From an uncultured Steroidobacter sp. (lineage in GTDB: Bacteria > Pseudomonadota > Gammaproteobacteria > Steroidobacterales > Steroidobacteraceae), in contig CALMII010000003.1 in assembly GCA_937864115.1 (NCBI GenBank), positions 62,001-126,000 of the forward strand: DNA of 64,000 nucleotides. Reading direction: 5' to 3'. The notes beneath the pieces are model-generated. The model had not been told where the DNA came from, did no database searches, and saw nothing but the letters and a program-made list of their open reading frames with translations. The position numbers and the translations under genes are program-made. Of the stretch, positions 27,383 through 37,437 are shown in pieces. Within the stretch, counting starts at the first letter, position 1. Every line of letters begins with the position of its first letter.

Positions 27383-28291
27383 CTAGCAGAGCCTACTCTC
27401 TCCGAAGAGTGACGGCGCATCGTGTGCGCCGGGTAGCAGGGAGGCGCTCGACAGCACTTCGCGCACCGAAGCGAACTGGAAATCGCCCAACAACCGCATC
27501 AAGCGTGCCTCGCATCGATGCAGATTGGTGTAGTGACGAAATTGCGATAGTTTGCCTGCCGGAATCCGCGGCTGATCGTGATCGATCTCCCACGGATGCA
27601 GATAAAAGATGAACGGCCGCCGTAGGCGGTGGTTCAATTTGTTAAGTCCGGCACGTGTGAGCCAGAAAGGCAGCAGCCGGAAGTATCCGCCGCCGGACAC
27701 TGGCACTTTCACTCCGAGTAACGATGCAGTAGACATCGGAAATTCCACCAACGTAGCGCCTTTGGGCGTAAGGATCGGCCCCGGAACCTCTTGGGCATCA
27801 GGGATGCCGTAGACATCATGGCGGATTGGAAAAATACTGGAGTCGTATTGGAATCCTGCTTCCTTAAGAATATCGAGCGCCCACAGTGAACGTTTGGTGA
27901 TCGAATAAGTGGACGCCCGATAGCCGAGCACCGGCGCTGCGATAAGGTTCTCAAGTAATGCCTTGGACTCATAGGTTTCCGCAGCGAACTCCGCAGGAGA
28001 TTGGTTGAACACCAGCTTGTGACTCATGCCGTGACTGGCCACTTCGTGGCCGCGGGCGTGGATCTCGCGAATTAGCTGAGGACTCTTCTTCGCTACCCAG
28101 CCCAGCACGAAGAACGTGGCCTTGATACTTGCGCCATCGAATATGTCCAGCAGCCGGCGTGTGCTTGAGTCAGCACGAAACTCCATGTTTTCCCATTGCG
28201 ATCGATCGATGGAACCGGACAGAGCAGCGACGTGGAAATAATCTTCTACGTCTACCGTCATAGCGTTGAGGATAGTGGACGCCGAACGCAC
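27383..28291 (-). CDS. XrtA/PEP-CTERM-locus polysaccharide deacetylase
   Basis: 302 aa. ILNAMTVDVEDYFHVAAL with the D-x-E-D metal motif, SIKATFFVLGWVA, HGHEVASHGMSHKLV-type His ligands and the C-terminal GGGYFRLLPFWLTRAGLNKL...FIFYLHPWEID are the signatures of the deacetylase subfamily specific to exosortase A EPS loci, which ends with a DUF3473 region. It is expected to deacetylate the EPS in the cell envelope. No signal peptide is seen. The stop of the gene upstream lies 3 bp away. Confidence 0.92.
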   Translation of the reverse strand: MRSASTILNAMTVDVEDYFHVAALSGSIDRSQWENMEFRADSSTRRLLDIFDGASIKATFFVLGWVAKKSPQLIREIHARGHEVASHGMSHKLVFNQSPAEFAAETYESKALLENLIAAPVLGYRASTYSITKRSLWALDILKEAGFQYDSSIFPIRHDVYGIPDAQEVPGPILTPKGATLVEFPMSTASLLGVKVPVSGGGYFRLLPFWLTRAGLNKLNHRLRRPFIFYLHPWEIDHDQPRIPAGKLSQFRHYTNLHRCEARLMRLLGDFQFASVREVLSSASLLPGAHDAPSLFGESRLC

Positions 28292-28294
28292 TGA

Positions 28295-29659
28295 TCAGTT
28301 TCCTTGTGGGATCTGATCTACGGCGAACTCAGGCCCGACTGGAGCATTGCGCAACTCGCCGCGGCTAATCGCAAAAGAGAGCCAATAGCGATTTTCGGTG
28401 AAGCTCGCGTCCGGCAGATCGCCGTCGCGGTCCGCGTACTCGTAGCGCAGACTCATCGACACATGGCCGCCGAGACGCCAACGCAGACCGACCGTCGCGT
28501 TGGTTTCGTCGTAGTCTCCGGGCTGCTCGAAATCGCTGGACACGAGCGAGCCACCCAACATCAGCGATATGCGCGAGGACAGTTCGCGGCTCAACTGCGC
28601 AGAGTACGTCATCGTGGTTTGATCGAGCAGCGGCTGTTGGTCGAAGGAACGCTCATCCCACGCGGCTGATAGACCGAGTTCCGTGCGCTGACGCGACCAC
28701 ACCCAACCGAGCGTCGCGAAGTCGTGCATGAACGGCTGCACTTCCTGGCGGCCGGGAGCGGCACCGATGTTGGCACCGGACGCATCCTGCGTGGACGCAA
28801 AGGCACTGGCGGAGTTGGAGAATTCGCGACCGGCCCATAGCGTCAGGGTCGTCGAGGGCGACAGCCGCCGCATCACATCCACACGCACCAGCGGGCCGTC
28901 CTCTTGCTGGTCCGACGCTTCGTGGTCGAGTTCCGTGTAGCCAACTTCGATGCCAACGTGCGTGCGCGCGCCGAGCCCCTCGTAGCGAAGGAACGCCTCA
29001 CTCTGCTCGTAGTCCGCGCTCAGCGCCGCCTCATCATATTCGACTTGCTGGAAACGCGCTTGCGCGGACAGCGAGTTCGACGTAGACAGTTGACGGACCA
29101 GTGCCAGCTCCCCCGACAGGGAACTGGAGTCGAGCGGTGAGTCCTCGTAAGTCGCGAGCGAATAGCGAGCGCCCAGTCGCACACGCGTCTGCGAGCCAAA
29201 TCCCACCGTGAAGTCCGGACCGGTCGTGAAATAATTGATGTTCTCGCGATTCTCCGGCGTCGCGGGCACAAATGGATCGCTCAGTACTTGGCCGAAGTTG
29301 TCGGTAAAGACCCATTCGAAGCGTTGCGGCACGAACGCGAAGCGCGCCTTGCCAGTGAAGTTACCCAGCACCTCGGAATCGAACGTATTGTCGAGATACT
29401 CAGCGTAGGCCAGATCGCCAACCAAGTCAGCGCGCACGTGCGAGCTACGGTGGTCGACGGAGAATCGCGTACCGACCGAAGTGATGTTCTCGTCGATCTC
29501 GTTCACTTCCGTGCGCCGTATGTTGTCACTGTGACCAATCCCGACGCTGACGTCGTACGCAACCTCCGCAGCGACAGCGCTTGCAAGAGTCAGGCTGGCC
29601 AGGAAGACCCATACAGCTCGGCGGGCGCCAGCGCGAAGCATTGCAGTGCCAGTTGCCAT
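28295..29659 (-). CDS. outer-membrane beta-barrel protein, PEP-CTERM-system associated
   Basis: 454 aa from the ATG opening MATGTAMLRAGARR, which gives a signal peptide ending ASAVAAE. The mature protein is built of alternating beta strands with aromatic girdles and closes with the strand NRYWLSFAISRGEL, followed by a short tail. VAYDVSVGIGHSDNIRRTEVNE at the start matches the uncharacterised outer-membrane family found beside exosortase A genes. Likely the outer-membrane channel or a partner for EPS export with the Wza-like export lipoprotein; the function is not established. Confidence 0.85.
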   Translation of the reverse strand: MATGTAMLRAGARRAVWVFLASLTLASAVAAEVAYDVSVGIGHSDNIRRTEVNEIDENITSVGTRFSVDHRSSHVRADLVGDLAYAEYLDNTFDSEVLGNFTGKARFAFVPQRFEWVFTDNFGQVLSDPFVPATPENRENINYFTTGPDFTVGFGSQTRVRLGARYSLATYEDSPLDSSSLSGELALVRQLSTSNSLSAQARFQQVEYDEAALSADYEQSEAFLRYEGLGARTHVGIEVGYTELDHEASDQQEDGPLVRVDVMRRLSPSTTLTLWAGREFSNSASAFASTQDASGANIGAAPGRQEVQPFMHDFATLGWVWSRQRTELGLSAAWDERSFDQQPLLDQTTMTYSAQLSRELSSRISLMLGGSLVSSDFEQPGDYDETNATVGLRWRLGGHVSMSLRYEYADRDGDLPDASFTENRYWLSFAISRGELRNAPVGPEFAVDQIPQGN

Positions 29660-29711
29660 CTTTAGTATCCACCCTTGCGAAATTCTGGCGCCCCGGACCA
29701 GGCGCGAGCGA

Positions 29712-30623
29712 TCAGGAGGCTGCTGGTGCCCCGCCGACGTCGCCATATGAGCCGTAACCGTAATAACCACTCGAGGGCGGTGTATTGGCCTGATTGAGTA
29801 TCAGGCTAACCGGCTTGTCTGTGCCGATGATGTCGATCGCGTCCAGCACCGCGCGCTGCGGCGTGACATCCGCCCGCACCACCAGCACTACTTGACCAAT
29901 ATGGTGAACGAGCGCGCGTGATTCGGTCGAGAGCAGCAGCGGAGGCGAATCGAACAGCACGATGCGCCCGGGTTTCCCGAGCTGAGTCACTACCTGTGTC
30001 ATGCGCTCGCTTGCAAGCAGTTCGGTCGCAGTGTTCATCGGCTTCCCAGCGGATAGCATGCTCAATCCTGGCACGTCGGTCGGCAAAATAAGCGATTCGG
30101 CATGCAGACTGGAATCGACCAGAAGGTCGAGCAACCCAGGTTCCTCATACAGTCCGAACAGTCGCGAGACGTGCGGTTTGGCGACGTCGGCGTCGACCAG
30201 TAGGATCTCGACGTCCTTTTCCAGAGCCATGCTGAGAGACAGGTTGATGCTGGTAAACGTCTTACCTTCACCCGGCAGCGCGCTCGTCAGCATGATCAAA
30301 TGCGCGCTCGGAATAGAGGCGCCGCTCTTGCCCTGCGCCGAGCTGATCAGTGGCCGCTTCACCTGCTGATACTGGCTGGCGATCGCACGTTCGCAATCCA
30401 CCGGCGCAAGTAATTGCATGTCTCTCAGGATGTCGCGATCGATGTGCAGCGTGCGACGCGGCACTGGCAAATTTTCGGGTGTTGGCATGCCGCGGATGAC
30501 GACACTGCCTGAGGGCTGCGCATTGATGATGCGCGCGGCGGGCACCGAGGTTTGATGCGATTTTGCGTCCGTGATTGCGCGCGATTCCTGTAATTTCTTC
30601 AGGGCACGTTCTACCAGGCTCAT
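29712..30623 (-). CDS. XrtA-associated tyrosine autokinase
   Basis: 303 aa starting at MSLVERALKKLQESRA. BY-kinase motifs: Walker A SALPGEGKTFTSIN (about 130-143), Walker A' LLVDADVAKPH, and VLFDSPPLLL. The C-terminus carries a tyrosine-rich cluster (SGYYGYGSYGD) that serves as the autophosphorylation tail. It partners with the chain-length protein encoded next to it to control polymer length at the inner membrane. The domains are split into two proteins here, as in the Gram-positive CapA/CapB style, which is normal for exosortase loci. Confidence 0.93.
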   Translation of the reverse strand: MSLVERALKKLQESRAITDAKSHQTSVPAARIINAQPSGSVVIRGMPTPENLPVPRRTLHIDRDILRDMQLLAPVDCERAIASQYQQVKRPLISSAQGKSGASIPSAHLIMLTSALPGEGKTFTSINLSLSMALEKDVEILLVDADVAKPHVSRLFGLYEEPGLLDLLVDSSLHAESLILPTDVPGLSMLSAGKPMNTATELLASERMTQVVTQLGKPGRIVLFDSPPLLLSTESRALVHHIGQVVLVVRADVTPQRAVLDAIDIIGTDKPVSLILNQANTPPSSGYYGYGSYGDVGGAPAAS

Positions 30624-30630
30624 GCGTACC

Positions 30631-32235
30631 TCATGCACCCGCCGCCGAACCGAGTCGAATACCCATGCGACTCAACTGCAATACGACAACTCCAACGATG
30701 AAGAGGGCTGCGACCGCGGCGGAATAACGCCAATACGAATGGCGGATTTCCCGACGTTGGCGCTCGAGCCAGCTCATGCTGATCACCCCCAAAACCTGGA
30801 GACCTGTGACCTCGCCCAAACCGCGCGCAGAGGTGAACACCGGCTTGAGCGTATGCAGGAGAAGGGCTACGCCGGCACCCGCACCAAGCGCCAGGCCAAG
30901 CACGCCGATGATGAGGAACGAGCGCTGCGGTGATACTGGACTGAACGACGCCGTCGGCGGCTCGATGACGTCGAACCGCACCGAACCGCTGGTTGACGCT
31001 TCCTCGCCGAGTCTGGATTTCTCCAGACGCTCGACCAGTGCCGTGTAATTTGCCTTGGTTACGTCGTAGTCACGATTCAGGCGTGCGTACTCCGCCTCTA
31101 CCTGCGGCATGGTATCGAGCATCTCGCGCAACTCGGCAACCTTGCCTTGCCGGTCGGCCAGCTCGCGCCGCAACGATGCGATTTCCACGTCGGTCTGGTT
31201 CAGCGCGAGCTGGATGCTCTGGTATACCGGATTGGAACTCGCGCCGCTAACCGCCGCCGCATTGGGATCGCCGCGGCGTAGTGCAGCTAGCTCCGCGTCG
31301 CGTCGTTGCTGCAACTGTTGCAGCGTCGCGCGCGCAGCGATCACGTCTGGGTGCTTGTCTGTGAACCGAAACAGCAGTTCATCCAGCTGCGCCTGAGTTT
31401 CTTTGATGCGCGATAGGGTGTCGCCGCTCGAACCCGCGCCCACGACACCGGTGATACCGGTTGCCGCTGCGAGCGGAGCTTCGCCTCGCAACTGCCGCTG
31501 CAACTCTTCGCGGCGCGACGTCGCGATCGCGAGCCTGCCCTGACCTGCGGTTACGGCGTCGATCTCCGTCTGCAGCCTGACAAAGTAGCCGCCCTGCTCA
31601 TCCGGCATCAGCCCGACATTACGCTTCTTGAAATCGGCGAGGCGATCCTCGGCCTCACGTAGGCGCTTCTCATAGTCCTGGATTTGCTCGTGCAGGAAGC
31701 GTTGTACGTTCTCCGAGCCGGTGCGTTTGCCACCCAAGGTATTTTCGATCAGGTGCGTCTTGAGGATATCGACCACCCGCAGGCCGCGGTCACGGGACTG
31801 ATCACGATACTGGATAGTATAGATGCTACCAGCCGCATCGCGATCATTACCTTCACCTGCGACCTGCACTCCGATCGCAATCCGATCACGCATGCCACTG
31901 AGCACGCGCGCACGTTGCTGCGCGCTCATAGTACGTACGTCCACCAGCCCGACCTCCTGCGCCACAGGATCAAGCTGCGGAGTAGCCAGCAGCGATTGCC
32001 GCACAAGGTTCAACTGAGCGTTGACATCCTGATCGAGCGTCAATCCGGCCAGCACCGGCCGAAGCGCCGTGCGTGTGTCGACGAACACGCGTGAGCTGGC
32101 CAGGAAAATGTCGGGCATCGCGAACACCGCGAGCCAGCCCACGATGGCCACAATCCACGCTGTAATTAGCGCGTACCGTCGGAAACGCCACGCGCCGCTC
32201 ACGATTTCAAGAACCTGATCTAACAGCTCTTTCAT
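30631..32235 (-). CDS. XrtA-system polysaccharide chain-length determinant
   Basis: 534 aa. An N-terminal membrane helix (ALITAWIVAIVGWLAVF), a Wzz-type domain, a long periplasmic coiled coil (about 190-400, rich in EKRLREAEDRLADF and REELQRQLRG), the GNVR-like VEAEYARLNRDYDVTKANYTALVERLEKSRLGEE, a PxxP stretch (EPPTASFSPVSPQR), and a second membrane helix. A short extra hydrophobic segment at the C-terminus (AAVAALFIVGVVVL) is present. It sets polymer length together with the autokinase encoded 7 bp downstream. Confidence 0.93.
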   Translation of the reverse strand: MKELLDQVLEIVSGAWRFRRYALITAWIVAIVGWLAVFAMPDIFLASSRVFVDTRTALRPVLAGLTLDQDVNAQLNLVRQSLLATPQLDPVAQEVGLVDVRTMSAQQRARVLSGMRDRIAIGVQVAGEGNDRDAAGSIYTIQYRDQSRDRGLRVVDILKTHLIENTLGGKRTGSENVQRFLHEQIQDYEKRLREAEDRLADFKKRNVGLMPDEQGGYFVRLQTEIDAVTAGQGRLAIATSRREELQRQLRGEAPLAAATGITGVVGAGSSGDTLSRIKETQAQLDELLFRFTDKHPDVIAARATLQQLQQRRDAELAALRRGDPNAAAVSGASSNPVYQSIQLALNQTDVEIASLRRELADRQGKVAELREMLDTMPQVEAEYARLNRDYDVTKANYTALVERLEKSRLGEEASTSGSVRFDVIEPPTASFSPVSPQRSFLIIGVLGLALGAGAGVALLLHTLKPVFTSARGLGEVTGLQVLGVISMSWLERQRREIRHSYWRYSAAVAALFIVGVVVLQLSRMGIRLGSAAGA

Positions 32236-32237
32236 CG

Positions 32238-32936
32238 TCAGAACCGCGACTCAGGGACAACGATGACATCGCCAGGTTTTAGTGCGATGTTTTGACGCAT
32301 GTCGCCGTTGTTCACTAGTGCTGCGAGCTTCACCTTGATCTCGCGAGGTTTGCCGTTCTCGGTGCGCACAATCTTGGTACGATTGCCTGCGGCAAACGGC
32401 CCAAGGCCGCCGACTGCCAGCACGGCATCGAGTACGGTCAACCCATCGCGATACGGGATCGACTGCGGGCGAACGACTTGGCCGATAACCTTGATCTGAC
32501 TGAACACGCTCGCCGGCTGCGTTACTATTACGTTGATCTGTGGGGAACGCACATATTCCTCAAGCACCTTTTCGACGTCACGCGCGAGCTGCGAGGGCGT
32601 CTTGCCTACGGCGACCATGTCCTCGACCAGTGGCGTCGAAATCTTGCCGTCAGGACGCACCGGAACCGTGACGGTCAGCTCAGGATTGCGCCACACGAAC
32701 ACCTGCAGCGTGTCACCAGGACCGATTATGTAGTCATCACCGACTTTGGCCTCCGCCGGAACGGTGGCAACCGTGGTCGGCAACATGGCCGCTGACGTCG
32801 TCGATGGGGGAGCCGACTCGGCCGCTTGCACTGCTGACCAGCCCAGCTCGCACACCATGGCGAACATAACCAGCAGCATTTGACCAATCGCCGCGCAGGG
32901 GCGGGGCCATTTGGCGGATATCGAGGTCATGATCAT
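32238..32936 (-). CDS. XrtA-system Wza-like polysaccharide export protein
   Basis: About 232 aa. YIIGPGDTLQVFVWRNPELTVTVPVRPDGKISTPLVEDMVAVGKTP is the Poly_export (PES) motif, followed by one SLBB domain (IKVIGQVVRPQSIPYRDGLTVLDAVLAVGGLG). The N-terminus has a hydrophobic signal (MLLVMFAMVCELGWSA) with one cysteine but no clear lipobox. The start is uncertain: ATGs at 32969, 32936 and 32930 are in frame and none has a good ribosome binding site. It forms the outer-membrane or periplasmic export ring. The 160 bp upstream probably contain a promoter. Confidence 0.9.
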   Translation of the reverse strand: MIMTSISAKWPRPCAAIGQMLLVMFAMVCELGWSAVQAAESAPPSTTSAAMLPTTVATVPAEAKVGDDYIIGPGDTLQVFVWRNPELTVTVPVRPDGKISTPLVEDMVAVGKTPSQLARDVEKVLEEYVRSPQINVIVTQPASVFSQIKVIGQVVRPQSIPYRDGLTVLDAVLAVGGLGPFAAGNRTKIVRTENGKPREIKVKLAALVNNGDMRQNIALKPGDVIVVPESRF

Positions 32937-33097
32937 TACGTGTGTGGCCCGCGGCGCCGGGCCGAGCATCGCAAGCCTATCAGATACCTGTGCTACCGGC
33001 GGCAGAGATGTCCCAGCTTTTGGCCGATACGAACGTCGTCCTTAAGGCACGATCTCAGTGGTGGACAGCGAGGTATGCGGTCTCCTCACCCCTCCTC

Positions 33098-35884
33098 TTA
33101 CCCACCGAGTTCCGTCAATAGCTTGCGTACTTCGGTCGCATAATCAAATTCTGGAACCAATAGCAGCTTTCTTAGTGAGTCACGAGCCCTATCCGGCTGG
33201 CCGCTTTTCGCCAGAGCAACCGCATGGTGGTAGTGCATTTCGGCGGAGGCCCCAGGCGCGCTAACCGCGCGCTCGAGTATGGGAAGCCCGTCGGATACAT
33301 GACCTCTTTCAACCAAGATCCACCCGTACGTATCGGCGATCGCCGCCACGTCCGGAGAAAGCTCGTAGGCCTTCTTCGCCGTCGACTCAGCTCTGGCGTC
33401 TTTTGCTTCGAAATACAGCCATGCGAGGTTATTCAGCACCATGGCGCTGGCCCCACCGCTCTCCACTACCTGTTCGTAGTGTCGGATCGCGGCGGCGGAC
33501 TGCCCTTGCACCATTAGCCCTTGCGCGAGAATCATGCGGGCACCGACGTCGGCCGGCTGACGCCGAACCCAGTCCGCGAGCAGCGTCGTCGATCCCGGCT
33601 TGCGAGCAAGCTCTTGCGCTCTGTAACTGCGGATCGCGGCAGCACTTGACGGTGCGATTCTGTAGGAAGTCTTGAAGGCGTCGGACGCAGCCAGCGCGTC
33701 TCGCAACTCGAGTAAGACGTCACCCTCAAGGAGGGAGACCATAGCGCTGCCTGGATGAGTCTTCTTGAGTTGTGCAACACGTGCCAGCACCTGATCCTTG
33801 CGGCCTTCCTTTAGATCGAGCGCGATCATTATCGCGTTCGCCGGAATGGAGTTCGGATCCAGATGCAATGACCTGTGGATCGATTCGCGCGCGCCAGTAT
33901 TGTCGCCACGCGCAAGTTGCGCGCTCGCCACCTCGAGCAACCACGACGGGTTGCCCGGCTCCCGCTGAGCTGCAGCCCGAAAAAGATTCAATGCCTCGTC
34001 GTAGCGCGCTGCTTTTAGATAGAGCCGACCGGTCATTACAGCCGCCGTCGCGCTGCTATCCGCCAGCACCTTCAGTTCTTCGAGTACCTCGTTCGCCTGG
34101 CGCGTCTGACGTTCATTCAAATACAGCGCGGCAAGAAACAAACGCGGCTCTACAGCTTTGGCATCAAGGCGCCGTGATTCCTCTAGTTGAGCGGCAGCCT
34201 CCTTAACATTCCCCTTCCGCAGCGCCAAGCGAGCGAGTGAAATGCGTGCGGCCTGATACGAGGGATCCATGGCCAGCAATTCTCGCAAGACTTTGGCGGC
34301 CGCTACGTCGTCTCCTGCCGCCATTTCCAATCGAGCAGCGTTTGACAACGTCCCGACGTTGTTCGGGTCCAACGCCAGCGCCTTGCGCACCAGATCGCGA
34401 GCCCGAGAAAAGTTGCGGTGCTGCGCGAAGAAGGCTGCAGCGACGTTGAGCACGCGCGCATCATTACCGTCGGTAGATACGATTCTTTCCACATCGCGCT
34501 GCACGGCCTCATAACTTCCTCCCTTGGCGATGGCCGCAATCACCGAACGTTCCCGACGCACGTCGCCCACACGCGGCGGCAACGTATCGAGCAAATCGAT
34601 CGCATCCTGCTGTTGGCCAGCGCTGATATAGGCCAACGCGAGGTCCAGCTTGAGATTCTCGTTGTTCGGCTGCGCTGTAGTAGCTTTCTCCAGCAGATCG
34701 ACCACAACCGCGTGGTCGCCGCGCTGGAGATTTGCCCAGCCCAGCATTGCATCGACTTGAGGATCGCTGCTGGCTGCCTGCTGTGACGGCGCGAGCACCT
34801 GCATAGCCACTTCAGACCGTCTCAATCGAAGATTCGCCTCTGCCAGCAATCTGCGCGCTTCGATGTTCTCCGGCGCCTGCTGCACCAGCTCCGACAATTG
34901 AACCTCCGCTTGATTCAGACTGCCATTGGCAAGCAACGCCGCGCCGAGCAGCAGTCTGCCCTGCGGTAGCTCCGGAACTGCAGCAACCACCTTCCGCGCT
35001 TCCGCCACTGCCGTGGAGTAGTCTTGTTCCGCCATGGCGATGCGTGAGGCGAGTAAGTGCACCATTGGTGCATCTCCGGCTCGCCGGCTTAGCTCACCGA
35101 GAGCCTCTCGTGCCGCCGTGACATCTGCGGCGGCAAGCTCCGTTTCGACCAGCACCGACAGTAAGGCACGGTGCTCGATAGCAGTAAGCTCACCTCCATC
35201 GACTCTGCGTGCTGCCGCTAGAGCTTCGTTCGCCGCCTTGAACTGACCAAGCCGCGCAAGAACTCGCCCCTTCAGTAGCCAAGCATGCGAATCGTCGGGA
35301 TGGTCCACGAGAATCTTGTCGATCTCTGCGAGCGCGGCATCCAACTCTCCACCTTGGGCGAATGCCTCAGCGAGGCCGAGTCGAGCCCGGATCGAGGTCG
35401 CATCAGCGGCAAGCGCAGCATTGAATGCTTCGATGGCCGCGGCGCGGTCGTTGCTCCCCAGCAGTGCGAGGCCGCGATACGTCAATGCCTGCGTCGAATC
35501 GAGCGGGATCGATCCTTCATCAATTCGCTTCAGCAAGCCTGTGTAGTCACCCTGGGCGAGATCAATCTCCGCCGTGAGCACGGCCGCATCCTCGGCCGGC
35601 GCCTGGGATTGTATGGCGCGCTGCAATTCTTTCTCCGCTCCCTGCAAATCGCCGATTCGCAGCGAGACCCGCGTCAGCATCAACCGGGCGGAGACGTTGT
35701 CGGGGTCAGAACTGAGCGCGTTCTGTAGTTCAATGACCGCCGCTCGGTCGTCGCCAGATGCGAGGTAATTTTCGGCCCGGGCGACGCGTTCCTCTCCCGT
35801 GATGAACCAATCGCAACCCGACAACGCCATCGCACACGCGAGCGCTGTAGCACGCAAGATCGGGCACATTGTCTCGCTTCTCAT
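33098..35884 (-). CDS. prsT: XrtA/PEP-CTERM TPR-repeat lipoprotein PrsT
   Basis: 928 aa. A lipoprotein signal with lipobox LSGC (Cys at about 24), then tandem tetratricopeptide repeats across almost the entire length (for example AVIELQNALSSDPDNVSARLMLTRVSLRIGD). Matches the very large TPR lipoprotein encoded next to exosortase A. It is thought to act in the periplasm as a scaffold for EPS assembly or export. Start and upstream stop share ATGA with the exosortase gene, indicating coupled translation. Confidence 0.93.
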   Translation of the reverse strand: MRSETMCPILRATALACAMALSGCDWFITGEERVARAENYLASGDDRAAVIELQNALSSDPDNVSARLMLTRVSLRIGDLQGAEKELQRAIQSQAPAEDAAVLTAEIDLAQGDYTGLLKRIDEGSIPLDSTQALTYRGLALLGSNDRAAAIEAFNAALAADATSIRARLGLAEAFAQGGELDAALAEIDKILVDHPDDSHAWLLKGRVLARLGQFKAANEALAAARRVDGGELTAIEHRALLSVLVETELAAADVTAAREALGELSRRAGDAPMVHLLASRIAMAEQDYSTAVAEARKVVAAVPELPQGRLLLGAALLANGSLNQAEVQLSELVQQAPENIEARRLLAEANLRLRRSEVAMQVLAPSQQAASSDPQVDAMLGWANLQRGDHAVVVDLLEKATTAQPNNENLKLDLALAYISAGQQQDAIDLLDTLPPRVGDVRRERSVIAAIAKGGSYEAVQRDVERIVSTDGNDARVLNVAAAFFAQHRNFSRARDLVRKALALDPNNVGTLSNAARLEMAAGDDVAAAKVLRELLAMDPSYQAARISLARLALRKGNVKEAAAQLEESRRLDAKAVEPRLFLAALYLNERQTRQANEVLEELKVLADSSATAAVMTGRLYLKAARYDEALNLFRAAAQREPGNPSWLLEVASAQLARGDNTGARESIHRSLHLDPNSIPANAIMIALDLKEGRKDQVLARVAQLKKTHPGSAMVSLLEGDVLLELRDALAASDAFKTSYRIAPSSAAAIRSYRAQELARKPGSTTLLADWVRRQPADVGARMILAQGLMVQGQSAAAIRHYEQVVESGGASAMVLNNLAWLYFEAKDARAESTAKKAYELSPDVAAIADTYGWILVERGHVSDGLPILERAVSAPGASAEMHYHHAVALAKSGQPDRARDSLRKLLLVPEFDYATEVRKLLTELGG

Positions 35885-37437
35885 TTGTTAACCCGGGGCG
35901 TGGAAGTAATTGGTACGGGAGCAGCAAAGCCGGTCAGTATCGCTCGCGCTTCATCACAATCGAGACGGCAGACGGAGCGCAACGCGATCACGGACGACGA
36001 CGCTCCGCCACGGATCGCAACCAGGCCATACCGGAGCTGCGCCACGATACCTCGGTCTGTTCTATGGGTTCCGACCTGATAGTAGTATCGAATCACCGAC
36101 CGCTCCTGCGGGCCTTGAACGATCAGCTCCGTGATAGGATGGTCTGCATACTCGCGCGTCGAAGCAACAACCGTGCCCTCTCCGGGTCCGATGAACGCAT
36201 TGCCATACCCCACCAGCTCCTTGCCTTGATATTGCAGGGCGTAGCTCGCGACGAACGCTTGCACACGCAAGCCGTCGCGGCTCGTGTATTCGCGCCTTGA
36301 CGTGTAGTCCGCTCCAACGAACACAGGATTCCACGCCGACGACTCATCTGAAATGAGTGACCAACTTCCCGAAGCCTGCGGCAGCAACGCATCGATCGAC
36401 GGTAGCGCCGCCGGCTGTACTGGCGTCAGGATCTGCCAGCTCGGCGCAGCCATAATGGCGATCAGGGCCATCAACATGCCCAGAACAACCCTGCTCCATG
36501 ACGGCACCGATGCTGCCGCGAAACCTGCAGCCTGCGTCGTCTTCTCGGCCGGCGGCACGAAGCGTCGGGCGATCACGAAGAACACGGTCATCATCACTGC
36601 AAACACGACCCAACCGAAATTGTAGTGTTCGACCCGCACCAGATAGTGCTGCATGTTCGTCAAATAACCAGCGACGACAATAATGTAAACGCGCAACCAG
36701 TTCGTCAGCAACGCGAGAGCGGCGGCGATTGCGGCCAGTTGCACACGAACCTTTGCACTGTCACGCCCAATCTCACCGTAGAGTGTCGAAATGGCCAGCG
36801 ACACGATGAAAAAGTGGATGCCGCTGCAGCCGCCCGCCACCTCGAACACGCCGGCGGCGAGATGCACAAAGTTTCCCTCGACGTAGGCCGGGATGCTGCT
36901 GAGTTTTAGTAGGAACTGCACCGCCACAACGGTCGCACCCTGCAGCAGCGAGTTCGCCTGATCCCAGAGGGGGATCGCAAAGATGAGATATCCGATCGGA
37001 AACCACAGTTGCAAGGCGATCAACCTCCCGAAGACCGCCCACACCGACAACCACAGTATCGCGAGCAACAGCAACTGGTGCGCGAGTTCTATGCCACTGC
37101 GCACAGTGACGATCCAGACCAGTCCCGCCAGGAGAACGAACAGCGCCGCCGGCATGCTCGGCCGACAGAGCTTACCGATGAACTGGTCGCGTTTACGCAG
37201 CACCAGCCATAAGACTAGGACGGCAATCGCAAAGCCGTGCGTATAAGTAGTTTTTGACGTATCGCTCCACAACTGCAGCAGCGAGTCAGAACTGGGCCAA
37301 TGCAGCACAAACACGCCGGCTAGCAAGGCCACGATCGCACAAGCCAAGAGCCTTGCACGACTCGCCGAACCAGCGCTCGATGGCAAATATGAAGTCGAGC
37401 CTTGGTATGTTGATACGGGTTGCGGCATCGATCTCAC
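35881..37437 (-). CDS. xrtA: exosortase A fused to an EpsI-type domain
   Basis: 518 aa. Residues about 25-300 form the polytopic exosortase domain with the transpeptidase-type residues Cys204 (EVAGGCSGIHF), Arg249 (NWLRVY) and His271 (EHYNFGW). Residues about 330-510 form a soluble EpsI-like domain (WNPVFVGADYTSRREYTSRDG...). Exosortases cut proteins at a C-terminal PEP-CTERM tag and hand them on for surface attachment alongside EPS; EpsI is often a separate gene. All catalytic residues are present. Coupled by 4-bp overlaps both to prsR upstream and prsT downstream. No substrate protein is visible in the window. Confidence 0.95.
   Translation of the reverse strand: MRSMPQPVSTYQGSTSYLPSSAGSASRARLLACAIVALLAGVFVLHWPSSDSLLQLWSDTSKTTYTHGFAIAVLVLWLVLRKRDQFIGKLCRPSMPAALFVLLAGLVWIVTVRSGIELAHQLLLLAILWLSVWAVFGRLIALQLWFPIGYLIFAIPLWDQANSLLQGATVVAVQFLLKLSSIPAYVEGNFVHLAAGVFEVAGGCSGIHFFIVSLAISTLYGEIGRDSAKVRVQLAAIAAALALLTNWLRVYIIVVAGYLTNMQHYLVRVEHYNFGWVVFAVMMTVFFVIARRFVPPAEKTTQAAGFAAASVPSWSRVVLGMLMALIAIMAAPSWQILTPVQPAALPSIDALLPQASGSWSLISDESSAWNPVFVGADYTSRREYTSRDGLRVQAFVASYALQYQGKELVGYGNAFIGPGEGTVVASTREYADHPITELIVQGPQERSVIRYYYQVGTHRTDRGIVAQLRYGLVAIRGGASSSVIALRSVCRLDCDEARAILTGFAAPVPITSTPRVNK

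Noticed and set aside
29640..29662. Sigma-54-like TGGCACTGCAATGC on the minus strand
   Set aside because: Spacing is 9 and it lies inside the start of a coding region.
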